Both the position numbers and the translations under genes were made by a program. Under the pieces are notes generated by a model. The model was given only the letters and a program-made list of their open reading frames with translations. It made no database searches and had not been told where the DNA came from. This document shows, one piece after another, positions 32,497-38,253 of a stretch of DNA of 38,253 bases; within the stretch, counting starts at the first letter, position 1, and every line of letters starts with the position of its first letter. The stretch comes from Streptosporangiaceae bacterium. Its GTDB lineage: Bacteria > Actinomycetota > Actinomycetes > Streptosporangiales > Streptosporangiaceae. The stretch covers positions 1 through 38,253 of the forward strand of contig JAFAPY010000123.1 in assembly GCA_019246795.1 (NCBI GenBank). The letters run 5' to 3'.

Positions 32497-32513
32497 GCCT
32501 GCCCCCGGCAGGC
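32497..32513. terminator. short perfect GC hairpin between convergent genes
   Basis: GCCTGCC (32497-32503), loop CCC, GGCAGGC (32507-32513) is a perfect 7-bp stem lying exactly in the 30-base gap between the coiled-coil gene and DUF1801. It probably terminates both. Confidence 0.7.
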
Positions 32514-32515
32514 GC

Positions 32516-32992
32516 TCAGCTCACCGCCTTTTTCACCAGCGCGGCGATCCTCGCCTCGTCGGCGGCGGTCAGTTCGGTTACCGCGTACTCGGTCGGCCAC
32601 ATGGCGCCGTCGTCGAGTGTCGCCTGGTCACTGAAGCCCAGCGCCGCGTACCTGGTCTTGAACTTGGCCGCGGGCTTGAAGAAGCAGACAACCTTGCCGT
32701 CCCAGGCGTAGGCGGGCATCCCGTACCAGGTTCGCGGGGCGAGGCCCGGCGCGGCGGCCTTGATGAGGGCATGAAGCCGCTCGGCCAGGACGCGATCCGG
32801 TTCCGGCATCTCGGCGATCTTGGCGAGCACGTCGCTTTCCCCGTCCGCCTTGGCCGCGCGCGGGCTACGGCGCGCACCCGCCTTCAGCTCCCGGGCGTGC
32901 TCCTTCATCGCGGCTCGTTCCTCGTCGGTGAATCCCTCGAATGTCTTGCCGCCCGCGGTGGCGCTCGCAGCGGGCTTCCTGGTGTCTTTCAT
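32516..32992 (-). CDS. DUF1801-domain protein
   Basis: A 158-residue protein of the DUF1801/YdhG-like group. The C-terminal part ([20 protein letters not shown], then [20 protein letters not shown]) carries the family core, which has an iron-chaperone (frataxin-like, YdhG/Fra) fold in related proteins. The N-terminal 60 residues are charged and helical ([16 protein letters not shown]). ATG 32992 has GGAGGAG just upstream; the longer ORF-track start at 33052 is not needed. Function uncertain. Confidence 0.85.
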   Translation of the reverse strand: MKDTRKPAASATAGGKTFEGFTDEERAAMKEHARELKAGARRSPRAAKADGESDVLAKIAEMPEPDRVLAERLHALIKAAAPGLAPRTWYGMPAYAWDGKVVCFFKPAAKFKTRYAALGFSDQATLDDGAMWPTEYAVTELTAADEARIAALVKKAVS

Positions 32993-33017
32993 GGCAGGTC
33001 TCCTCCCCACGAGGGTC

Positions 33018-34316
33018 TCATTGAATCGACCCGGTGTACGGTCGTGGCACAACGAACGGTGAGCTGTCAGCTCCTTCTGGTGCTCCCTTCAGCGTGCCGG
33101 CTTCTCCCTGCCGTGGCTCACGGTGGCGGGGCTGCGGAGCCTCCGGCGGGCGCCGGTCGCGGCGGGCGGGAACCAGCGCCGGAACGATCAGCGCGGCAGT
33201 TATGCCGAACGCGGCCCGGTACCCGGTATAACCGGCAACCAGCCCGATGCCGATGGCTCCGGCGCTCATGCCCGCGTCGTAGGCGGCATTCCATATCGCG
33301 CTGACCGCGCTGTAGCCGCCCGCCGCGCCACGGGCGTACATCGTGGCAAGGGTCGCGTTCTGCAAGACACCGAACCCGATCCCGAAGCACCCAGCTGCGC
33401 AGGCCGCCAGGGCCTCGGATCGGGCGGCGGCAAAAGCTGCCATCCCGGCCGCGCACAACAGCAGACCTGGGGGCAGCAGCCGGGTCTGGCCGTACCGGTC
33501 GCCGATCCGCCCGGCCGCCCACCGGCCTGCCGTGGCGGCCGCGGACTGGGTAAGCAGGGCGATCGCTGTGGTGGCGGCGGTGGCCGACAGCGGCAGGAAG
33601 GTGACCAGCACCCCGGCCGCCATGGCCGATGCGAAGAAGACCCCGGCCGGGCGGACCAGCCCTGGGTCGCGCAGCCCGGCCAGCACGCCTGCCCTTGCTG
33701 GGTCGCCGTGTTCGTGGCGGCGGGGCAGCCCGCGCACCGAGCCGAGGGCCAGCATGGCTGCGGCAGCAGTCGCCGCGAACACCGGCGCGTAGCCCCAGCG
33801 GGTGGCGATCCACACGCCCGCGGGCAGGCACAGTACCGCCGGGACGCCGCCCACAATGCCGACCAGGCCCAGGCCCTCGCCGCGGCGCTGCGCGGGGATC
33901 AGCGAGGCGGTCAGCGCGCCCCCGGCGACGGTGGTGATCGCGAACCCGACGCCGCGGGCAATGTTCACGGCGATCACCACGGCAATGCCGACGGGCTTGA
34001 GCAGGACCAGTGCCGGGGCGCCGAGCAGGAACAGGCCCGCGGCCAGCGACACCCGGTAACCGGCCAGGTGAACCAGCCGCGGGGTGGCCAGTTCCGCCGC
34101 GACAGTGGCCGCCAGCAGCACACCGGTCGCCGCGCCAGCGCCGGCCGCCGAGCCGGACGACTTCACGTACAGCGGCACCACCGACAGCGGCAGGTAGAAG
34201 CTCACCTCAGCGCCGATGATCGAGATGAACCGCACCAGCAGCGGCCGGGTCACCAGCGGTGGCCGCTGCGCCGAAACCGCCGCGGCGCGCTGGACGTTCC
34301 CGGTTGCTGCGCTCAT
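33018..34316 (-). CDS. MFS transporter
   Basis: A 12-helix major facilitator, 432 residues. The segment between the two halves ([16 protein letters not shown]) is charged; [15 protein letters not shown] marks the usual loop-8/9 motif A-like sequence (GRxxDRxG). The end is a long hydrophilic tail from about 390 ([17 protein letters not shown]) without membrane segments. Probably a drug or metabolite exporter. It is divergent from the MocR gene and may be its target. ATG 34316 is preferred over the GTG at 34334. Confidence 0.88.
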   Translation of the reverse strand: MSAATGNVQRAAAVSAQRPPLVTRPLLVRFISIIGAEVSFYLPLSVVPLYVKSSGSAAGAGAATGVLLAATVAAELATPRLVHLAGYRVSLAAGLFLLGAPALVLLKPVGIAVVIAVNIARGVGFAITTVAGGALTASLIPAQRRGEGLGLVGIVGGVPAVLCLPAGVWIATRWGYAPVFAATAAAAMLALGSVRGLPRRHEHGDPARAGVLAGLRDPGLVRPAGVFFASAMAAGVLVTFLPLSATAATTAIALLTQSAAATAGRWAAGRIGDRYGQTRLLPPGLLLCAAGMAAFAAARSEALAACAAGCFGIGFGVLQNATLATMYARGAAGGYSAVSAIWNAAYDAGMSAGAIGIGLVAGYTGYRAAFGITAALIVPALVPARRDRRPPEAPQPRHREPRQGEAGTLKGAPEGADSSPFVVPRPYTGSIQ

Positions 34317-34326
34317 GTACCCGACG

Positions 34327-34355
34327 TTAGGCACCGACTGGACTTGCGGTAAGGT
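34327..34355 (+). promoter_or_regulatory. candidate leaderless promoter of the MocR gene
   Basis: TTAGGC (34327-34332), 17-base spacer and TAAGGT (34350-34355), followed eight bases later by the ATG at 34364. The -35 is weak, but the spacing is right. It lies in the 47-base gap shared with the divergent MFS gene. Confidence 0.45.
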
Positions 34356-34363
34356 CCGGTTGC

Positions 34364-35824
34364 ATGCCTGTGGAGTGGTCCGGTTTGGCCCCGGAGGTCC
34401 TGCTGACGATCGACCGCCGGGCCACGGTCCCGTTGCGGTCCCAGCTGGAGGACCAGTTCCGGCAGGCTATCCGGTCTGGCCGTCTGGGCGCCGGGGAGCG
34501 CGTGCCGTCCTCACGCGCGCTGGCCGGGGCGCTGAGCCTGTCCCGTGGCCTGGTGCAGGAGTGCTACGCGCAACTGCAAGCCGAGGGCTACCTGGTCACC
34601 CGCGGCGGCTCAGCCACCCGGGTGGCCGCGGCGGCAACCCGGGCCGAACCGGCGCAGGATGTGCCGCCGTCCCGGCCTGCCCCGATGGTCGCCGACTTCC
34701 GGTCCGGCGTACCCGACCTCGGCTCATTCCCCCGCCAGGCCTGGGCATGGGCGATCCGGGAGGCATGCCGGGCCGCGCCGAACACCGACCTTGATTACGG
34801 TGACCCGGCGGGAAGCCCGCGGCTGCGCGAGGTGCTCGCCGCCTACCTGAGGCGGGTCCGGGCGATGGACACGACGGCCGACCGCCTCATCATCTGCTCC
34901 GGGATGGCCCAGGGCCTTGGCCTTGTCCTCCGCGTCCTGGCCGGCCACGGGCTGCGGCGGGTCGCCTGCGAAGACCCTGGCGGGACCGCCGACATCACCG
35001 CCGCCGCACACCACGCCGGGGTGCAGGCCGTCCCGGTGCCCGTCGATGACCGCGGCATCGACGTGGCCGCGCTGGACGCCAGCGGGGCCGGGGCGGTCGT
35101 GCTCACCCCGGCACACCAGTGGCCCACCGGCGTGGTCCTCGCCCCCGAACGCCGCCTGGACCTCATCGACTGGGCCGCCCGCCGGGACACCTGGATCATC
35201 GAGGACGACTACGACGCCGAATTCCGCTACGACCGCGAGCCGGTCGGCGCCATCCAGGGCCTGGCACCGGGCCGGGTGATAACCCTGGGCACGGTCAGCA
35301 AATCCCTCGCGCCGGTGCTGCGGCTGGGCTGGATCGCCAGCCCGGCCATCCTCACCGCGCACCTCACCGAGGCCAAGCGGCTGACCGACCGCGGATCCCC
35401 CGGGCTTGACCAGCTCGCCCTCGCCGTCCTCATCGAAACCGGCCGGTACGACCGGCAGCTCAGAAAGATGCGCGCCTCGTACGCAGCCCGCCGGGAAACC
35501 CTCGTCCAGGCCCTCGCCCAGGCTGCCCCCGCCGTGACACTGACCGGGCTGGCCGCCGGCTTTCACGCCGTCGCGCACCTGCCCCCGCCGGCAGCCGAGC
35601 ACGCCGTCATCACCGCGGCCACAAACCGGCGAGTCGGGCTCTACGGCATGAGCGCCTACCGGTCCAGCCACTCCCCGCAGCCGCCGCAACTGGTCCTCGG
35701 CTTCGGCAACACCAGCCACCACGCCATCCGCGCAGGCGTCGCCGTGCTCGCCGACATCCTGGACAACCCCGGGATCACCGGCGGGCGGCCGCTCAGTGCC
35801 TCCCGGAGCGCGCGCGTCGGGTAA
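34364..35824 (+). CDS. MocR-type GntR/aminotransferase transcriptional regulator
   Basis: A fusion of an N-terminal GntR winged helix (PLRSQLEDQFRQAIRSGRLG, then SSRALAGALSLSRGLVQECY) and a type-I aminotransferase-like domain. The PLP-binding lysine is in TVSKSLAPVLRLGW, and IIEDDYDAEFRYDREP is the typical MocR block. At 486 residues it is normal. Such regulators sense PLP or an amine (as PdxR, GabR, TauR). The divergent MFS gene is the likely target. The last 13 or so residues (GRPLSASRSARVG) come from a 48-bp repeat, and the stop at 35822 is created by a T that the second repeat unit lacks. Confidence 0.93.
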   Translation: MPVEWSGLAPEVLLTIDRRATVPLRSQLEDQFRQAIRSGRLGAGERVPSSRALAGALSLSRGLVQECYAQLQAEGYLVTRGGSATRVAAAATRAEPAQDVPPSRPAPMVADFRSGVPDLGSFPRQAWAWAIREACRAAPNTDLDYGDPAGSPRLREVLAAYLRRVRAMDTTADRLIICSGMAQGLGLVLRVLAGHGLRRVACEDPGGTADITAAAHHAGVQAVPVPVDDRGIDVAALDASGAGAVVLTPAHQWPTGVVLAPERRLDLIDWAARRDTWIIEDDYDAEFRYDREPVGAIQGLAPGRVITLGTVSKSLAPVLRLGWIASPAILTAHLTEAKRLTDRGSPGLDQLALAVLIETGRYDRQLRKMRASYAARRETLVQALAQAAPAVTLTGLAAGFHAVAHLPPPAAEHAVITAATNRRVGLYGMSAYRSSHSPQPPQLVLGFGNTSHHAIRAGVAVLADILDNPGITGGRPLSASRSARVG

Positions 35825-35892
35825 GCCGCCGCGCGGCCGCTCAGTGCCTCCCGGAGCGCGCGCGTCGGGCAAGCCGCCGCGCGGCCGCTCAG
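35785..35892. repeat. 48-bp tandem repeat (2 full units plus a partial third), copy B of a dispersed repeat
   Basis: Two 48-base units (35785-35832 and 35833-35880) differ at one position (T35822 against C35870). A third begins GCGGCCGCTCAGT at 35881. The T makes TAA, the stop of the MocR gene. The CTCA in the third unit supplies TGA to the convergent ABC-F gene. A diverged single copy lies at 18496-18544. Confidence 0.9.
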
Positions 35893-37490
35893 TCCCAGAT
35901 CGGCTGCGTGGCCTCCCGGACGTTCCCGTCCGGCGTGAAGATCAGGAACCGCTCGAACGACCGCGCGAACCAGCGGTCGTGCGTGACGGCGAGCACCGTG
36001 CCCTGGTAGGACTCCAGGCCCTGCTGCAGCGCCTCGGCGCTTGGCAGGTCGAGGTTGTCGGTGGGCTCGTCGAGCAGGAGCAGCGTGGCGCCGGCCAGCT
36101 CGAGCAGGAGGATCTGCACCCTGGCCTGCTGGCCGCCGGACAGCGTGCCGAACGGCTGGCGGGCGCAGGCTTGCAGTTCATACCGGGCCAGGGCGGCCAT
36201 GGCCTCGTTGATGAGCAGCGCGTGCTCGGTCATCAGGATCTCGGCCAGGGTCCTGCCCTCGAGGTCGGGCCGGGCGTGAGTCTGCGCGAAGAAACCGGGC
36301 ACGACCCGTGCGCCAAGCCGCGCCTCGCCATCATGCGGCACCTGCTCCCCCGCGAGCAGCCGCAGGAAACTCGACTTCCCCGACCCGTTCGCGCCGAGCA
36401 CCGCCACCCGGTCGCCGAACCAGATCTCTGTGCCGAAGCAGCCCGTGGTACCGGTCAGCGTCAGCTTCTCGCAGATCACCGCGCGCTTGCCGGTCCGGCC
36501 GCCGCGCAGTCGCATCCTGACGTTCTGCTCCCGCGGCGCCTGCTGCGGCGGGCCCTGTTCCTCGAACCTGCGCAGCCTGGTCACCGCGGCCTGCAGCCGG
36601 GATGCCATGTCCGAGTTGTAGGAGGCCTTCTGCCGGTAGGTCCGGACCAGCTCCTTCAGCTTGTCGTGCTCCTCGTCCCAGCGGCGGCGCAGCTCCTCCA
36701 GCCGGCTGATCCGGTCGGCGCGCGCCTGCGCATAACCGGCGAAACCGCCGCCGTGCACCCACACGTGCCGGTCCTCGACGGTGACGATGCGCTGCGCGCA
36801 CGCCGCGAGCAGTTCCCGGTCGTGGCTGACCAGCAGCACGGTCTTCGGCGTCACCGCCAGCTGCTGTTCCAGCCAGCGCTTGCCGGGCACGTCCAGGTAG
36901 TTGTCGGGCTCGTCCAGCAGCAGCACGCCATCCGGCCCGCGCAGCAGCGACTCGAGCACTAGCCGCTTCTGCTCCCCGCCAGACAGCGTGCTCACATCGC
37001 GCCACCGGCACTGGTCGTACGGGATGCCGAGGGCCGCGACGCAGCAAGCATCCCAGTGCACCTCGGCCGCGTACCCGCCTGCCTCGCCCCATCCGGCCAG
37101 CGCCGCCGCGTAGCGCAGCTGGGTGCGTTCATCGTCTCGCTCCATCATCGCCAGCTCGGCGGCGTCCAGCCGCCCCGCGGCCTCCCGCACCCGAGGCGCA
37201 GACACCGACAGCAGCAGGTCGCGCACCTGCCGGGTATCGTCGCCGGCCCGGCCCCCGCCGATGAACTGACGCATCACCCCCAAGCCGCCGGTCGCAGCGA
37301 CCGTGCCTGACTGCGGCTGGATGTCCCCGGCGACCAGCCGCAGCAGCGTGGTCTTGCCCGCGCCGTTCGGCCCGACCAGAGCCGCCGTGACTCCTTCGCC
37401 GACCCGGAAGCTCACGTCATCGAGCAGCGTCCGCCCATCAGGCAACACGTGGCAGACGTGGGCGACCTCGACATACCCCGAGGAACTCAC
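35889..37490 (-). CDS. ABC-F family ATPase
   Basis: A twin-ATPase of the ABC-F type, acting on the ribosome (translation factor or antibiotic protection), without membrane segments; 533 residues. First cassette: GPNGAGKTTLLRLVAGD, LSGGEQKRLVLESL, VLLLDEPDNYLD, VLLVSHDRELL. Then a basic/coiled linker with EELRRRWDEEHDKLKELVRT. Second cassette: GANGSGKSSFLRLLAGE, LSGGQQARVQIL, LLLLDEPTDNLD, VLAVTHDRWFA. Such genes include drug-protection factors, but the linker does not decide which antibiotic. GTG 37490 is favoured: a leaderless promoter precedes it and the sequence VSSSGYVEVAHVCHVL fits the fold; the ORF-track start at 37574 lies too far upstream. Confidence 0.92.
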   Translation of the reverse strand: MSSSGYVEVAHVCHVLPDGRTLLDDVSFRVGEGVTAALVGPNGAGKTTLLRLVAGDIQPQSGTVAATGGLGVMRQFIGGGRAGDDTRQVRDLLLSVSAPRVREAAGRLDAAELAMMERDDERTQLRYAAALAGWGEAGGYAAEVHWDACCVAALGIPYDQCRWRDVSTLSGGEQKRLVLESLLRGPDGVLLLDEPDNYLDVPGKRWLEQQLAVTPKTVLLVSHDRELLAACAQRIVTVEDRHVWVHGGGFAGYAQARADRISRLEELRRRWDEEHDKLKELVRTYRQKASYNSDMASRLQAAVTRLRRFEEQGPPQQAPREQNVRMRLRGGRTGKRAVICEKLTLTGTTGCFGTEIWFGDRVAVLGANGSGKSSFLRLLAGEQVPHDGEARLGARVVPGFFAQTHARPDLEGRTLAEILMTEHALLINEAMAALARYELQACARQPFGTLSGGQQARVQILLLELAGATLLLLDEPTDNLDLPSAEALQQGLESYQGTVLAVTHDRWFARSFERFLIFTPDGNVREATQPIWD

Positions 37491-37498
37491 GGAGGGAC

Positions 37499-37526
37499 AG
37501 TATCCATCAGGCCGCCGCGCACACAA
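37499..37526 (-). promoter_or_regulatory. candidate leaderless promoter of the ABC-F gene
   Basis: TTGTGT (37526-37521), a 16-base spacer and GATACT (37504-37499) precede the GTG start at 37490 by eight bases. No Shine-Dalgarno is present. The -10 and spacing to GTG match those of the DedA-like gene. Confidence 0.5.
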
Positions 37527-37689
37527 CGCGATTTCCCTCCGGGTCCACCGAGGAAGTCGCCCACGCCTCGTCATACTCCAGGCGGGCGCTTGCTGACCGC
37601 GGACGCGGTGGCGCCCCAGCCAGCTGCAGCCCTGCCGCTGGCGTGCGCTGCGGCTCGGTCGCTTCAGCGTCTCGTGCCGCGGTCGCCAT
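37507..37689 (-). pseudogene. possible remnant of a VOC-fold gene
   Basis: A 60-residue frame whose end, WATSSVDPEGNRVVCAAA, resembles the last strand of VOC-family proteins (normally DPEGNxFCV). The rest is proline/alanine/arginine-rich and not recognisable, and the frame is too short for the fold. It may be what is left of a VOC gene after deletion, or chance. The ABC-F promoter lies over its last codons. Confidence 0.3.
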
Positions 37690-37703
37690 GCGCTGACGGG
37701 CAG

Positions 37704-38165
37704 TCAGATCGATTCAGCCAGGGCCGCAAGCCGGTCGAGGGAGGCCCGCAGCTTGTCGGCCGTGGTAGCCCGGGCGCGCGGCAAGCGCTTGCGATCCGTC
37801 AGCTGGGTCCAGTCGTAGGTGTGGGTGACCCGGGTCCGCGAGACGCCGACCGGTTCGAGTTCCCAACGCCACAGGTGCCCGGGCGGCCGCTTCCCCGGCT
37901 CGGCGGGCATCCAGGCTATGCGGCGGCCCTCGTGGAACTCGACCACGTGGTTCTCCCGGATGGCGGCGTCGTGGGTGAGCGTCATCGTGAACACCTCACC
38001 CGAGCGGTGGATGCGCTGTCCGGAGGGCGCTTCGGCCAGGTTGTCGTTGCCATCCCAGCGCGGCTGCTCGGCCGGATCGGCGATCAGGCCGAATATCCGC
38101 TCTGGTGGTGCCGCGATCTCGCGACTGGCGCTGACCACCCGCGGCTCCTGGCGTGCCGTTGTCAT
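37704..38165 (-). CDS. SRPBCC (START/polyketide-cyclase-like) protein
   Basis: A helix-grip (SRPBCC) protein of 153 residues. REIAAPPERIFGLIADPAEQPRWDGN is the usual start of the fold, VFTMTLTHDAAIRENHVVEFHEGRRIAWMPAEP the central strands, and LWRWELEPVGVSRTRVTHTYDWTQL the following strands, ending in the long C-terminal helix. Ligand unknown. ATG 38165 is chosen over the TTG at 38189 used by the ORF track. No ribosome binding site is clear. The 88 bases upstream to the end of the window hold nothing I recognise. Confidence 0.88.
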   Translation of the reverse strand: MTTARQEPRVVSASREIAAPPERIFGLIADPAEQPRWDGNDNLAEAPSGQRIHRSGEVFTMTLTHDAAIRENHVVEFHEGRRIAWMPAEPGKRPPGHLWRWELEPVGVSRTRVTHTYDWTQLTDRKRLPRARATTADKLRASLDRLAALAESI

Positions 38166-38253
38166 GAGCGCATTCAAGCACCCGCCCAAACGGCGGCACC
38201 AGGAGGCAGGCCAGCCCGGCCAGCTAACCTGGGGGCGCCGCAGGCCTGTCTGC

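Overview
The window comes from a high-GC actinomycete (Actinomycetota). The evidence is very high GC with GC-rich third codon positions, frequent GTG starts, and a set of genes typical of the phylum: a DUF5302-type small protein, a DinB/mycothiol-transferase-like protein, an LLM-class (F420-type) flavin/deazaflavin oxidoreductase, a GAF-ANTAR regulator, and the conserved block parA-like / RHH / scpA / scpB / rluB / aroH / tyrA / cmk / der. Nothing allows a confident genus call. I saw no rRNA, tRNA, CRISPR array, phage module or intact insertion sequence.

Layout. (1) 1-5.9 kb: xylose isomerase, a DedA-like membrane protein, purine nucleoside phosphorylase, a TauE/SafE permease, an NADPH:quinone reductase-like MDR enzyme and a hypothetical membrane-anchored protein. 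(2) 6-8.2 kb: a secreted trypsin-like protease, DUF5302 and a spermidine-synthase-like methyltransferase-fold protein. (3) 8.2-15.3 kb, minus strand: one long housekeeping block for chromosome condensation (ScpAB with ParA-like and RHH proteins), rRNA modification (RluB), tyrosine/phenylalanine biosynthesis (AroH, TyrA), CMP kinase and ribosome assembly (Der). (4) 15.5-23.1 kb: F420-type oxidoreductase, PaiB-like protein, homogentisate dioxygenase, HAD hydrolase, DinG-like helicase, DinB-like enzyme and a PfkB sugar kinase. (5) 23.2-27.8 kb: signalling and stress genes (STAS, GAF-ANTAR, DksA-like), a membrane protein with Yx(F/W/Y)xxD repeats, a PLP decarboxylase and a PaaI thioesterase. (6) 27.8-30.3 kb: a gntR-ABC ATPase-permease operon with overlapping ATGA junctions and a very clear leaderless promoter. 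(7) 30.5-38.2 kb: VOC protein, two cupins, a coiled-coil protein, DUF1801, an MFS exporter divergent from a MocR regulator, an ABC-F ATPase and an SRPBCC protein.

Most genes are ordinary. The less expected signals are between genes. A 16-bp x4 tandem repeat sits where the MDR enzyme should stop, and that gene instead stays open for about 220 further codons across the opposite-strand TauE gene. A 13-bp perfect inverted repeat lies in an AT-richer gap after xylA. A dispersed hairpin repeat of about 50 bp occurs at two loci, and at one of them it supplies stop codons to two convergent genes. A 15-bp stem hairpin has both ends formed by the stop codons of two convergent genes. Several promoters place the start codon at the transcription start (leaderless). 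No gap without a gene exceeds 300 bases; the two largest (1308-1584 and 30280-30557) are described in the feature list.
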